A stretch of DNA of 64,000 nucleotides, from positions 12,734 through 76,733 of the forward strand of contig DELY01000041.1 of NCBI GenBank assembly GCA_002354655.1. Direction: 5' to 3'. Every line of letters starts with the position of its first letter. Positions within the stretch are counted from its first letter, which is position 1. Shown here piece after piece: positions 52,557 to 61,907 of the stretch. The DNA comes from Pseudomonas sp. UBA2684 (GTDB lineage Bacteria > Pseudomonadota > Gammaproteobacteria > Pseudomonadales > Pseudomonadaceae). The notes beneath the pieces were generated by a model. It was not told where the DNA came from. It did not search any database and was given only the letters and a program-made list of their open reading frames with translations. Made by a program: the position numbers and the translations under genes.

Positions 52557-54190
52557 GCCTCGGCCCACTGCACGTAACACACGTCCACCGGCATGCCGTG
52601 TTCGGCGCAGAACGCCAGCCAGCGCCGCTGGTTGTCTTGCAGGCGGTCGCCGGGGCCTTTCACCTCGATCATCCGGTAGCGCCGCTCGGCCGGCCAGAAT
52701 TGGATCAGATCCGGCATGCCGGCGCGGTTGGCCTTGATGTCGAGCAACAGCCGGCCGAACCAGGCGCGCAGATGGGCGGCGGGCAGGCACTCGAGGGCGT
52801 GTTCGAGCAGCGTCTGATCGAGCGCGGCCCAGAACACGAACGGCGACTGGATACCGTACTTGTCCGCGTAGGTCTGGCGGATCGTTTGCTTGTAGGCCGG
52901 CGAGTCGAGCTGGGCCAGGCACGCGGCGAACCGCTCGGCGCGGCGGCTGTGAAAGTCCGCGCTAAGCAGGTCCACCGGGCCGGTGTGGAACGGGTGGAAA
53001 AATGCGCCCGGCAATGGCGCGAAGATCGCTTGCCAGCACAGCAGGCCGAACAGGCTGCAAATCAGGCTGTTCTCGACGTAGTGCACCGGCGCATCGTCAG
53101 TGTGCAGGTGCGCCTTGACGGCGAACTCGACGCTGTGCGCCTCGGGGCGCGGCAGGCACAGGTCGATCCGCTTGGCCGGCGCGCTGCGCGGTTTCGCCGG
53201 CTGCGCGACGCCGAGCTGCCGGCCCAGGCGCAGCAGCGCACGCTCCAGCAGTTGTGCTTCGGCCTCGCTTTGCGGGTGTTCGGCGGCGACTTGCGCCAGC
53301 GCAAAGGCCTCGGCAGGACGAGCGCTGCGTTCCAGTACGCGGATCTGCCGCTGGCGGGCGCCGGGATAGTGGCTGCCGGCATAGCAGGCCAGGGCGTGCT
53401 CCAGGTCGCCGGCGCGCTCCAATTGTTGGCCGAGGCGAAACAGCAGCTTGGCATGACGGCGGGCCAGAAACGGCTGCTCGTGCGGCGGCTCGCCGATCAG
53501 TGCAAGCACCTCGGCGATTGGCGCACCGGCCTCGAAGTGCTCCTGACAGCGGCGCAGGTGCAGGTAGCTGTCGACATCTTCGCGGCGGCGAAAACCCCGG
53601 GAGTCGGCGCTCAATTCCACGTTTTCGTAGCGAAAGATGCCGAGGTCGGCCAGCACGAACTCCGTCCAGTCCTGGTGCAGGTTACCGAAGAACATCAAGC
53701 GTAGGCGTTCGCAGAGTTCGCCGATGTGCAAGGTCAACACCTGCTCGTCGAGGCCAGGGCACCAACGGGCAAAGGGTTGTGGTTCGCAATACGGCTCGGC
53801 CAGGCGTTCGAACAGCTCGGCTTTCTTCAGCGCTTTGTGCGCCTGCGCGTTGAGGTGTTCGAGCAGTTCGTCCTTGCGCAGCAGGGCGAATAGCGCCTCC
53901 AGCGACAGCTCGGCGGCGTCGCTTATCCAGCCGGCCGCGAGCAACGGCTGGGCGGCGCGTCGCGGGCAACCGATCTCGGCGTAGTCCAGCTTGCTGGCGC
54001 GAAAGTGCGGGCCCTTGCGCATGATCATGCGCACCAGCAAGGCCTGGGCGGGCACCTCCAGCTCGGCGAACTGACGCAAAAACACCCGCTCGGGCTCTAT
54101 CAGCAAGTCGTCATAGCGGTCTTGCAGCCAGGCCAGTGCCTTATGGAAGTTCGACAGGTAATAGAAGCGGGGATCGAGCTGGAACTGCAT
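52553..54190 (-). CDS. fan1: FAN1-type VRR-NUC nuclease
   Basis: 545-aa structure-specific nuclease. Members of the family (human FAN1, P. aeruginosa FAN1) cut 5'-flaps and help repair interstrand crosslinks. The C-terminal VRR-NUC site has Asp494 in GMPDL and Glu509/Lys511 in EVKGPGDRLQDNQRRW. The N-terminal FYYLSNFHKALAWLQDRYDDLL is the SAP-like and recognition region. A TPR-like middle is present. Start: ATG 54190; an in-frame GTG at 54205 is possible. First gene of the operon with the nuclease-helicase. Confidence 0.9.
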   Translation of the reverse strand: MQFQLDPRFYYLSNFHKALAWLQDRYDDLLIEPERVFLRQFAELEVPAQALLVRMIMRKGPHFRASKLDYAEIGCPRRAAQPLLAAGWISDAAELSLEALFALLRKDELLEHLNAQAHKALKKAELFERLAEPYCEPQPFARWCPGLDEQVLTLHIGELCERLRLMFFGNLHQDWTEFVLADLGIFRYENVELSADSRGFRRREDVDSYLHLRRCQEHFEAGAPIAEVLALIGEPPHEQPFLARRHAKLLFRLGQQLERAGDLEHALACYAGSHYPGARQRQIRVLERSARPAEAFALAQVAAEHPQSEAEAQLLERALLRLGRQLGVAQPAKPRSAPAKRIDLCLPRPEAHSVEFAVKAHLHTDDAPVHYVENSLICSLFGLLCWQAIFAPLPGAFFHPFHTGPVDLLSADFHSRRAERFAACLAQLDSPAYKQTIRQTYADKYGIQSPFVFWAALDQTLLEHALECLPAAHLRAWFGRLLLDIKANRAGMPDLIQFWPAERRYRMIEVKGPGDRLQDNQRRWLAFCAEHGMPVDVCYVQWAEA

Positions 54191-54205
54191 GGGCGCGCCG
54201 GACAC

Positions 54206-54461
54206 TGGTTTTATATACAGATATCAGCGCGGCGCAGGCTTTGCAACGACCAGCGGATAAGAGGGGGTAAATAGAAGGGCGATGGCCCCGATTTGCATGA
54301 GCGTTTATGCCTCCAGCGGACGCTGGGCGGCATCAACAGAATGGCGACAGCGCCCGCAGCAGAGCCGCCAGCACGCACAGCGGATTGCTTGCAGCGGCGC
54401 GTGCTTTCAGCGATAAGCCTGGGGCACTCGCACAATCGCGGCCGTTTGGGGTTTGAGCACT
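54206..54461. other. Divergent promoter region between fan1 and the hemolysin III gene
   Basis: About 256 bases. TATATAAAACC on the minus strand near 54212-54222 is an AT-rich candidate -10 region for fan1. I see no LexA-like CTGT-N8-ACAG operator close by. No gene. Confidence 0.4.
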
Positions 54462-55079
54462 ATGTATCAGGGCGAGCGATTCAATGCCTGGACGCACTTG
54501 GTCGGCGCTGTGCTGGCCTGCATCGGCGCGGTCTGGTTGCTGGTGCTGGCGAGCCTGGATGGCGCGCCCGCGAAGATCGTCAGCGTTGCGATCTATGGCG
54601 TCACCTTGGTCTTGCTCTATAGCATTTCGACGGTTTACCACAGCGTGCAAGGGCCGGCGAAAGTGATCATGCGCAAGCTCGATCACCTGTCGATTTACCT
54701 GCTGATCGCCGGCAGCTACACGCCATTCTGCCTGGTGACGCTGCGCGGGCCGTGGGGCTGGACGCTGTTTGGCATCGTCTGGGGGTTGGCGTTGCTGGGC
54801 ATGCTGCAAGAGCTCAAGCCGCGCTCCGAGGCGCGGGTGTTGTCCATCGTGATCTACGCGGTGATGGGCTGGATTGTGCTGGTCGCGGTCAAACCGCTGA
54901 TCGCCGCGCTGGGGCTCGAAGGCTTTAGCTGGTTGGCCGCTGGCGGGGTGTTGTACACGGTGGGGATCATCTTCTTTGCCTACGACAGCCGTTTCCGTCA
55001 TTGGCATGGCATCTGGCACCTGTTCGTGATCGCCGGCAGTTTGCTGCACTTTGTGGCGATCTTGTTCTACGTTGTGTAA
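54462..55079 (+). CDS. Hemolysin III/PAQR family membrane protein
   Basis: 205-aa seven-span membrane protein of the HlyIII family (PAQR-like). YQGERFNAWTHLVGAVLA at the N-terminus, STVYHSVQGPAKVIMRKLDHLSIYLLIAGSYTPFCL and FRHWHGIWHLFVIAGSLLHF near the C-terminus have the conserved His, Ser and Asp of the zinc site. In bacteria the role is mostly undefined. The start is ATG 54462; a TTG nine bases earlier is in frame but less likely. The promoter region is shared with fan1. Confidence 0.85.
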   Translation: MYQGERFNAWTHLVGAVLACIGAVWLLVLASLDGAPAKIVSVAIYGVTLVLLYSISTVYHSVQGPAKVIMRKLDHLSIYLLIAGSYTPFCLVTLRGPWGWTLFGIVWGLALLGMLQELKPRSEARVLSIVIYAVMGWIVLVAVKPLIAALGLEGFSWLAAGGVLYTVGIIFFAYDSRFRHWHGIWHLFVIAGSLLHFVAILFYVV

Positions 55080-55152
55080 GGCGCTCTGCTCCGTGCGCCG
55101 CTTTCGCGCAGATTACCGTGCTGTCAGGCACGTCAAACCTTGAGGAATCACC

Positions 55153-55590
55153 ATGGACCCCTTCATGCAAGCGGCGATTGAGCAGGCGCAACAGGGCTTG
55201 GCCGAGGGCGGCATCCCGATCGGCTCTGTGATCGTGCACCAAGGCCGGATCATCGGTCGTGGACACAATCGACGGGTGCAGGAAGGCAGCGTGATCAAGC
55301 ACGGCGAAATGGACGCGTTCGAAAATGCGGGCCGCCTGCCCGCGCAGACCTACCGCGAAGCGGTGCTCTACACCACGCTGTCGCCGTGCGCGATGTGCAG
55401 CGGCGCGATTCTGCTGTACGGCATCACGAAAGTGGTCATCGGTGAAAACCAGACGTTTATGGGCGAGGAGCAGTTGCTGCGTACGCGCGGCGTCGCGGTC
55501 GAGGTGCTGCAAGACGCAACCTGCGTGGCGCTGATGCAAGGCTTTATCGCCCGCCAGCCGGCGTTGTGGAACGAAGACATCGGCGAGTAA
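55153..55590 (+). CDS. Cytosine deaminase-like (fungal FCY1-type) nucleoside deaminase
   Basis: 145-aa zinc deaminase. His50-Gly-Glu52 and PCAMC with Cys79 and Cys82 are the metal/catalytic residues, Glu52 being the proton shuttle. The sequence around KHGEMDAFENAGR and SPCAMCSGAILLYGI, and the C-terminal WNEDIGE, look strikingly like yeast cytosine deaminase FCY1, whose ending is FEDIGE. Bacterial cytosine deaminase CodA is unrelated. It may deaminate cytosine, guanine or another base. GAGGA seven bases before ATG 55153 supports the start. Monocistronic. Confidence 0.82.
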   Translation: MDPFMQAAIEQAQQGLAEGGIPIGSVIVHQGRIIGRGHNRRVQEGSVIKHGEMDAFENAGRLPAQTYREAVLYTTLSPCAMCSGAILLYGITKVVIGENQTFMGEEQLLRTRGVAVEVLQDATCVALMQGFIARQPALWNEDIGE

Positions 55591-55776
55591 GGTCCAACGT
55601 CTGCAATAGCCTGCAAGGTCAGTGCGCCTCAGGGCACAGACGTGCTGCCGAGGCGCTGTTCAAGCCGTTTTAGAGGCGCCTCTCTGGCGCTGCGTTACGC
55701 GAAAAAGACCGCGTCTGCTGCGCTCATCAGCTGGCCAAGCCGCGCGTCAGGCCGGCCGGCACGCCACCCGCTGCGC

Positions 55777-56223
55777 TCAATCCAGCAGTTCATCGTCGCG
55801 GATCAGGGTGCACAGCCTGCCGTGCTCATCTTCGTTGCAGTCGTGCACGTAGAACATCACGACTTCGCCCAGCCCTGGCATGGTCGCTACGTAATCGCCA
55901 ATCTCCGGAACGAAGAAACCAGCGGTTGCCGGTTTGGCTTCGCACTCGATATAAGCGTTGATAAACAGCTCGGGGGCGCTGTCGCCGAAAAACTCGCTGC
56001 GTTCGTGCTCATCCCAGTCGGCGGGGGCTGCGAATACGCCGGTGAAGAGGATTTTGGCATCGCCCAGATCCTCTTCTTCGGCCTCGGGGTCATCGTCGTC
56101 CGAGCGGTAGACGGTGCAGTCCTGGGCATCCGGGTGTTGCAGGATCGCCAGCCGAGCAGCGAGGCGTTTTGGTTGATCGATTGGGGGCACGGGACTCTCC
56201 GCTGTCGTGGTATCGGGTTGCAA
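55777..56223 (-). CDS. Acidic conserved hypothetical protein
   Basis: 148-aa acidic protein (RSDDDDPEAEEEDLGDAKI and DCNEDEHGRL stretches), with no signal peptide or membrane span. A globular C-terminal half starts at ILFTGVFAAPADWDEHERSEFFG. I do not recognise the family. It lies between the deaminase and the hut regulator, on the hut strand, but a 95-base gap and different codon context give no proof it belongs to the hut cluster. Confidence 0.6.
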   Translation of the reverse strand: MQPDTTTAESPVPPIDQPKRLAARLAILQHPDAQDCTVYRSDDDDPEAEEEDLGDAKILFTGVFAAPADWDEHERSEFFGDSAPELFINAYIECEAKPATAGFFVPEIGDYVATMPGLGEVVMFYVHDCNEDEHGRLCTLIRDDELLD

Positions 56224-56318
56224 GTGTAGCGCTGCCCAAGGCGGATAGGGCGTTGCCCGTCAGCCGCTGTCGTGGCCCATTCAATACTGCCGACCCGCTG
56301 GGCGCGCCACTGCGCCAT

Positions 56319-57029
56319 TCAGCCGCGCGGCATTGCCGAGCGCAGCTTGTAACGGTCGCCGGGATGGATCAGACGGGCATAACTGATCAGGTGTTCGTCT
56401 GACCAGGTTCGCCGGATCATGCTCAGGCAGGGCGTGGCGGTGTCGATGGCCAGCCATTCGGCTGTCTGGGCATCGACCAATACGGCTTCGACCACGTGCT
56501 CGACGACCGAGATCGGGCAGGTGGCCACGAGAATTTCGTTGGGCGTCTGCCGGGAAAAATCGGTCGCCAGGTAGTTGGGCACCCAGCGCGGGTTGACGTA
56601 GCGGTCTTCGAGTTGGATCGGCACGCTGTTTTCGCGGTGCACCAGGATGCTGTGGAACGTCGGGGTGCCGAGGCGAACGCCCAGGCGCAGGGCCACTTCA
56701 TCGTCGGCATCGATGGCCTCGCAGCGCAGGATGTCGTTGCTGTAGTGGTTGCCGCGGTTGCGCACTTCGGCGGCGATGTTCAGCACTTCGTGCAGTGACG
56801 ATTCGGCCTTGCGGTCGGTGACGAAGGTGCCCAGCCCGGCCTGGCGAATCAGGTAGCCCTTTTGCACCAGGTCGCGGATCGCCTTGTTGGCGGTCATGCG
56901 GCTGACGCCGAAGTCGCGGGCCAGCTGTTCTTCCGGTGGAATCTGGTGGTGAGCCGGGTAGGCGCCACTGTTGATCCGTTCGAGCAGATGCGCCTCGATC
57001 ACCTTGTAGCGCGGGGGTGTGCTGGTCAC
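56319..57029 (-). CDS. hutC: Histidine-utilisation repressor HutC (GntR family)
   Basis: 236-aa GntR/HutC regulator. The winged helix is about residues 10-75 with QLARDFGVSRMTANKAIRDLVQKGYLIRQAGLGTFV. The UTRA effector-binding domain follows (LEDRYVNPRWVPNYLATDFSRQTPNEIL). HutC binds urocanate and releases hut operators. The start is the GTG at 57029 with AAGGAG six bases upstream. An ATG further left at 57065 lacks a site, so the shorter form is preferred. It is the last gene of the cluster, 167 bases after hutH. Confidence 0.9.
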   Translation of the reverse strand: MTSTPPRYKVIEAHLLERINSGAYPAHHQIPPEEQLARDFGVSRMTANKAIRDLVQKGYLIRQAGLGTFVTDRKAESSLHEVLNIAAEVRNRGNHYSNDILRCEAIDADDEVALRLGVRLGTPTFHSILVHRENSVPIQLEDRYVNPRWVPNYLATDFSRQTPNEILVATCPISVVEHVVEAVLVDAQTAEWLAIDTATPCLSMIRRTWSDEHLISYARLIHPGDRYKLRSAMPRG

Positions 57030-57140
57030 TGCGGCTCCTTGGGTTGCGCCCGGTGCGCGAATCATAACGCGTCCACATGAGGGTAGGTTGGCTCGGGCGG
57101 CGCGCCGTTGAGGAGCCTGCAACGAAGCCCGGTGGGCGAT

Positions 57141-57176
57141 CGCAACGGCGACGTCAGGCCGGACATCGCCGTTGCG
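57141..57176. terminator. Hairpin between hutH and hutC
   Basis: CGCAACGGCGA (57141-57151) and TCGCCGTTGCG (57166-57176) are perfect 11-base arms around a 14-base loop. It lies about 20 bases past the hutH stop on the minus strand and may end or attenuate the hut message before hutC. No T-run follows. A weaker outer pairing of GGGTAGGTTGG (57081) with CCAACCTATCCC (57193) surrounds it. Confidence 0.6.
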
Positions 57177-57196
57177 CTCGCCGAGCTCAGTCCAAC

Positions 57197-58732
57197 CTAT
57201 CCCAACGACGGCAGCAGCCCGGCCGGCAGCAGCGGCGTCAGCACTCGCTTGCCCAGCAGCTCGGCAGCGGCGGCGATGTCCGGGGCGAAGAAGCGGTCCT
57301 CGACGTAGTACGGCACCTTGTCGCGTAGTAACTGCCGGGCCTGCTCCAGTTTCGCCGAGCTCTTCAGCCCCTGACGAAAGTCCAGGCCCTGGCAGGCGCC
57401 CAGCCATTCGATGGCGAGAATCCCGCGTACGTTGTCGGCCATTTCCCACAGGCGCTTGCCGGCGGCCGGGGCCATCGACACGTGGTCTTCCTGATTGGCC
57501 GAAGTCGGCAGGCTGTCGACGCTGTGCGGATGGGCCAGCGCCTTGTTCTCGCTGGCCAATGCGGCGGCGGTGACCTGGGCGATCATAAAGCCGGAGTTGA
57601 CCCCGCCATTGGCCACCAGAAACGGCGGCAGCTGCGACATGTGCTTGTCCATCATCAGCGAGGTGCGCCGCTCGCTCAGCGCACCTATCTCGGCGATGGC
57701 CAGCGCCAGGTTGTCGGCGGCCATGGCCACCGGTTCGGCGTGGAAGTTGCCGCCGGAGATCACGTCGTTCTCTTCGGCGAATACCAGCGGGTTGTCCGAC
57801 ACTGCGTTGGCTTCCACCGCCAGCACCTCGGCGACCTGACGCAGTTGGGTCAGGCAGGCGCCCATCACCTGCGGCTGGCAGCGCAGCGAGTAAGGGTCCT
57901 GCACCTTGTCGCAGGCGGCATGCGAGCGGCCCACTTCGCTGCTGGCTTCGAGCAGGTGGCGGTAGGCCGTCGCCGCGTCGATCTGCCCGCGCTGGCCGCG
58001 CGCCGCATGGATGCGTGCATCGAACGGTGCCCGCGAACCCAATGCGGCCTCCACCGTCAGACCGCCGCAGACGGTGGCGGCGGCGAACAGGTCTTCGGCC
58101 TCGAACAAGCCACGCAAGGCGTAGGCGGTCGACACCTGGGTGCCGTTGAGCAGCGCCAGGCCTTCCTTGGCCGCCAGGGTCAGCGGCTGCAAACCGGCGA
58201 TGGCCAACGCCTCAGTGGCTGGCAACCATTCACCGCGATAACGCGCCTGGCCTTCGCCGAGCAGCACCAGCGACATGTGCGCCAGCGGCGCCAGGTCGCC
58301 GGATGCACCGACCGAGCCCTTGAGCGGAATGTGTGGGTAGACCTCGGCGTTGATCAGGCCGATCAGCGCCTCGATCACCTTCAGGCGGATGCCGGAAAAA
58401 CCGCGCGCCAGGCTGTTGACCTTGAGCAGCATGATCAGCCGCACCATGGCGTCGTCCAGCGGCTCGCCGAAGCCGGCGGCATGCGAGAGCACCAGCGAGC
58501 GTTGCAGTTGTTCGAGGTCTTCGCTGGCGATACGAGTCTGCGCCAACAGGCCGAAGCCGGTGTTGATGCCGTAGGCGGTGCGGTTCTCGTCGAGAATGCG
58601 CTGCACGCACGCCACGCTGCGTTCGATGGCCGCGCCGGCGCTGTCGTCCAGGCGTACCTGTAGCGCTTGTTGGTAGGCGCTGCGCAGTTGGCTCAGGCTC
58701 AGTTGGCCGGGCTGTAGGTTCAGTAGGTTCAT
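57197..58732 (-). CDS. hutH: Histidine ammonia-lyase
   Basis: 511-aa enzyme converting histidine to urocanate and ammonia, the first step of the pathway. Ala143-Ser-Gly145 (GASGDLAPL) forms the MIO cofactor. GINTGFG at about 55-61 and the C-terminal [16 protein letters not shown] match the family. It directly follows hutU, whose TGA is three bases before the hutH ATG, so it is co-translated. Confidence 0.95.
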   Translation of the reverse strand: MNLLNLQPGQLSLSQLRSAYQQALQVRLDDSAGAAIERSVACVQRILDENRTAYGINTGFGLLAQTRIASEDLEQLQRSLVLSHAAGFGEPLDDAMVRLIMLLKVNSLARGFSGIRLKVIEALIGLINAEVYPHIPLKGSVGASGDLAPLAHMSLVLLGEGQARYRGEWLPATEALAIAGLQPLTLAAKEGLALLNGTQVSTAYALRGLFEAEDLFAAATVCGGLTVEAALGSRAPFDARIHAARGQRGQIDAATAYRHLLEASSEVGRSHAACDKVQDPYSLRCQPQVMGACLTQLRQVAEVLAVEANAVSDNPLVFAEENDVISGGNFHAEPVAMAADNLALAIAEIGALSERRTSLMMDKHMSQLPPFLVANGGVNSGFMIAQVTAAALASENKALAHPHSVDSLPTSANQEDHVSMAPAAGKRLWEMADNVRGILAIEWLGACQGLDFRQGLKSSAKLEQARQLLRDKVPYYVEDRFFAPDIAAAAELLGKRVLTPLLPAGLLPSLG

Positions 58733-58734
58733 GC

Positions 58735-60411
58735 TCAGGCTCCTTTGCCCGCAGTGATCATTGGCAGGTCGAGGCCTTGCTCGTCGGCGCAGTCGATGGC
58801 GAGATCGTAACCGGCATCGGCATGACGCATCACCCCGGTGCCTGGGTCGTTGCGCAGCACGCGGCCGAGGCGGGCGCGGGCTTCGGGGGTGCCGTCGGCG
58901 ACGATCACCACCCCGGAATGCTGCGAGTAGCCCATACCGACGCCACCACCGTGGTGCAGCGACACCCAGGTCGCGCCGCCTGCGGTATTCAGCAGGGCGT
59001 TGAGCAGCGGCCAGTCGGACACGGCGTCGGAGCCGTCCTGCATCGCCTCGGTTTCACGGTTGGGGCTGGCCACCGAGCCGGAGTCGAGGTGGTCGCGACC
59101 GATGACGATCGGCGCTTTCAGCTCGCCGCTGGCGACCATGTCGTTGAAGGCCTGAGCCAGGCGCGCGCGGTCCTTCAGGCCGACCCAGCAGATACGCGCC
59201 GGCAGGCCCTGGAAGCTGATGCGCTCGCGGGCCATGTCCAACCAGTTGTGCAGATGGGCATCGTCGGGGATCAGTTCCTTGACCTTGGCGTCGGTTTTGT
59301 AGATGTCCTCCGGGTCGCCGGACAGCGCCACCCAGCGGAACGGGCCGATGCCCTGGCAGAACAATGGACGGATATAGGCCGGGACGAAGCCGGGGAAGTC
59401 GAAGGCGTTGTCGACGCCCTCTTGCAGGGCCATCTGACGGATATTGTTGCCATAGTCGAAGGTCGGCACGCCCATCTGCTGGAAGGCCAGCATGGCGCGC
59501 ACATGCACGGCCATGGACTGCTTGGCGGCCTTGACCACCACGGCCTCCTCGGTTTTGCCACGGGCCACGTACTCGTCCCAGCTCCAGCCGATTGGCAGGT
59601 AGCCGTGGCGCGGATCGTGGGCGCTGGTCTGGTCGGTGACCATGTCCGGGCGCACGCCACGGCGCACCAGCTCCGGCAGGATCTCGGCGGCGTTGCCACA
59701 CAGGGCGATGGAGATGGCCTTGCCTTCGCCGGTGTATTTGTCGATCCGCGCCAGGGCGTCGTCCAGGTCAGTGGCCTGCTCGTCGACGTAGCGGGTCTTC
59801 AGGCGGAAATCGATACGGCTCTGCTGGCACTCGATATTCAGAGAGCAGGCGCCGGCCAGGGTCGCCGCCAACGGCTGTGCGCCACCCATGCCGCCCAGGC
59901 CGGCGGTGAGCACCCAGCGACCCTTGAGGCTGCCGCCGTAATGCTGGCGACCGGCCTCGACGAAGGTTTCATAGGTGCCCTGGACGATGCCCTGGCTGCC
60001 GATATAGATCCAGCTGCCGGCGGTCATCTGCCCGTACATGGCCAGGCCCTTGGCATCCAGCTCGTTGAAGTGCTCCCAGGTGGCCCAGTGCGGCACCAGG
60101 TTGGAGTTGGCCAGCAGCACGCGTGGCGCGTCCTTGTGGGTTTCGAACACGCCGACCGGCTTGCCGGACTGAATCAGCAGGGTCTGGTGGTCTTCCAGGC
60201 GGGTCAGCACCTCGACGATCGCATCAAAGCACTCCCAGTTGCGCGCGGCGCGGCCGATGCCGCCATACACCACCAGCTCCTTGGGGTTCTCGGCGACTTC
60301 CGGGTCGAGGTTGTTCATCAGCATGCGCAGCGGCGCTTCGGTCAGCCAGCTCTTGGCGGTCAGCGTGGTGCCGCGGGCGGCGCGGATTTCGGTGTCACGG
60401 AAACGGGTCAT
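58735..60411 (-). CDS. hutU: Urocanate hydratase
   Basis: 558-aa NAD+-dependent hydratase making imidazolone propionate from urocanate. It has the usual 557 or so residues. [29 protein letters not shown] at the N-terminus and [19 protein letters not shown] are characteristic. [18 protein letters not shown] near the end is also typical. The start is ATG 60411 with AGGAG seven bases upstream. A TTG five codons earlier is in frame but not needed. Second-last structural gene before hutH. Confidence 0.95.
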   Translation of the reverse strand: MTRFRDTEIRAARGTTLTAKSWLTEAPLRMLMNNLDPEVAENPKELVVYGGIGRAARNWECFDAIVEVLTRLEDHQTLLIQSGKPVGVFETHKDAPRVLLANSNLVPHWATWEHFNELDAKGLAMYGQMTAGSWIYIGSQGIVQGTYETFVEAGRQHYGGSLKGRWVLTAGLGGMGGAQPLAATLAGACSLNIECQQSRIDFRLKTRYVDEQATDLDDALARIDKYTGEGKAISIALCGNAAEILPELVRRGVRPDMVTDQTSAHDPRHGYLPIGWSWDEYVARGKTEEAVVVKAAKQSMAVHVRAMLAFQQMGVPTFDYGNNIRQMALQEGVDNAFDFPGFVPAYIRPLFCQGIGPFRWVALSGDPEDIYKTDAKVKELIPDDAHLHNWLDMARERISFQGLPARICWVGLKDRARLAQAFNDMVASGELKAPIVIGRDHLDSGSVASPNRETEAMQDGSDAVSDWPLLNALLNTAGGATWVSLHHGGGVGMGYSQHSGVVIVADGTPEARARLGRVLRNDPGTGVMRHADAGYDLAIDCADEQGLDLPMITAGKGA

Positions 60412-60461
60412 GGCAGGCTCCTGCAAAGAAAAAAGTCGAGTGATAAATAACGGGCGGTGCG

Positions 60462-61787
60462 TCAGAGCCAGCCCAGGTACTGCACCAGATAGCCCAGCGG
60501 GATGCTGAACAGCAGGCTGAAAAACGTGCGCTGCAACCAGACCAGCAACAGGTCGCGCAGGCGCAGCGGAATCCGCGTGGCGAGCACGCAGGGAATCGAG
60601 GCGGAGAGAAACAGCACGCTGCTCACCGAGACGATGGCGGCGACGAACTTGACCACCTCGTCGGCGTCTTTCAGCAGCATCGCTGGCAGGAACATTTCCG
60701 CCAGCCCAGCCGAAATGGCGCGGGCCACCTGCATCGGTTCGTCGAGACCGAACAGCCAGGTCAGCGGGTAGAACAGCATGCCGATGGCATCGAACAGCGG
60801 GGTGTACTTGGCGGCGAGCAAGCCGAGCAGGCCGACGGCGAGAATGCTCGGCAGGATGGCGGCGGTCATGCGCAGGCCGTCGACGAAGGTCTCGCGCAAC
60901 GCGCTAGTCAGCGAAGGCGCACAGGCCGCCTGGCTCAGGCCGGCACGCCAAGCGCTGGCGATACGGCTTTCACCGTGTTGCAACTGCGGCTCGGGACGGC
61001 TTTCGCTGGGCAGACGTGACAGCGGGTAGATGCGTGCGCTGACCGCCGTGACGCTGAAGGTCACCAGCATCGCGCTCCAGAAATACAGGTTCCAGATTTC
61101 CATCAGGCCGAGGGTCTTGGCGATGATCACCATGAACGGCGCCGACACGGTGGAGAAGCCGGTGGCGATGATCGCCGCCTCGCGCACGCTGTAGTGGCCC
61201 TGCTGGTACATGCGGTCGGTGATCAACAGGCCCACCGAGTAGCTGCCCACGAACGAGGCCACCGCGTCGATTGCCGACTTGCCTGGCGTGCGCCAGATCG
61301 GCCGCATCACCGGCTGCATCAGCACGCCGACCAGTTCGAGCAGGCCGAAGCCGATCAAAAACACCAACGCCAGCGCACCCAGCGGCACGATCAGCGCCAG
61401 GCTGAGCACCAGTTTGTCGAACAGAAACGGCAGCATGCCCGGCTGATACAGCGCCGCCGGCCCGACCCCAAGCAGGTAGGCCACGCCGATCAGCAGGCCG
61501 AACACCTTGAGCACGCTGAATACCGTGCGGGTCAGGTCGCCGCGCCAGCTGCCGCTGAGCCAGGGTTGCAGCGCGCCGTAGAGCATAAACAGCAGGGCGA
61601 TGCCGATCACCAGCGGCCGTGCGTGGGTTTGCAAGGCGCTGGCGGCGTGGTCAAGGAGGATGGTCGAGCGCCCGCCGATCTCGAAGGGCACGAAGAACAG
61701 CACCAGGCCGATCAGGCTGTAACCGAGCAGACGCGCCAGCGCACGACCGCGAGAAACGCTGGCGACCAGCGACAGTTGTTCAGACAT
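60462..61787 (-). CDS. YjiH-family membrane protein, candidate hut transporter
   Basis: 441-aa multi-span protein of the YjiH/nucleoside-recognition (Gate) superfamily. The two Gate-like halves are around [19 protein letters not shown] and [20 protein letters not shown]. The segment [32 protein letters not shown] is conserved in YjiH. YjiH substrates are not established. Position inside hut between hutG and hutU suggests import of histidine or urocanate, or export of formamide. Start: ATG 61787 (MSEQLSLV); AAGGTGG lies ten bases upstream. Another ATG at 61832 is open. Confidence 0.75.
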   Translation of the reverse strand: MSEQLSLVASVSRGRALARLLGYSLIGLVLFFVPFEIGGRSTILLDHAASALQTHARPLVIGIALLFMLYGALQPWLSGSWRGDLTRTVFSVLKVFGLLIGVAYLLGVGPAALYQPGMLPFLFDKLVLSLALIVPLGALALVFLIGFGLLELVGVLMQPVMRPIWRTPGKSAIDAVASFVGSYSVGLLITDRMYQQGHYSVREAAIIATGFSTVSAPFMVIIAKTLGLMEIWNLYFWSAMLVTFSVTAVSARIYPLSRLPSESRPEPQLQHGESRIASAWRAGLSQAACAPSLTSALRETFVDGLRMTAAILPSILAVGLLGLLAAKYTPLFDAIGMLFYPLTWLFGLDEPMQVARAISAGLAEMFLPAMLLKDADEVVKFVAAIVSVSSVLFLSASIPCVLATRIPLRLRDLLLVWLQRTFFSLLFSIPLGYLVQYLGWL

Positions 61788-61907
61788 CACGGCGCGCCAC
61801 CTTGACCAGGTGGAGCACGACAGCAGCGTCATGCGGGGCGTGGGCGGAGCGTGTCATCGGTGGGTTCCTCTGGATTTATTGTTGTCAGGGAAATGGCTGA
61901 AGCGCGT

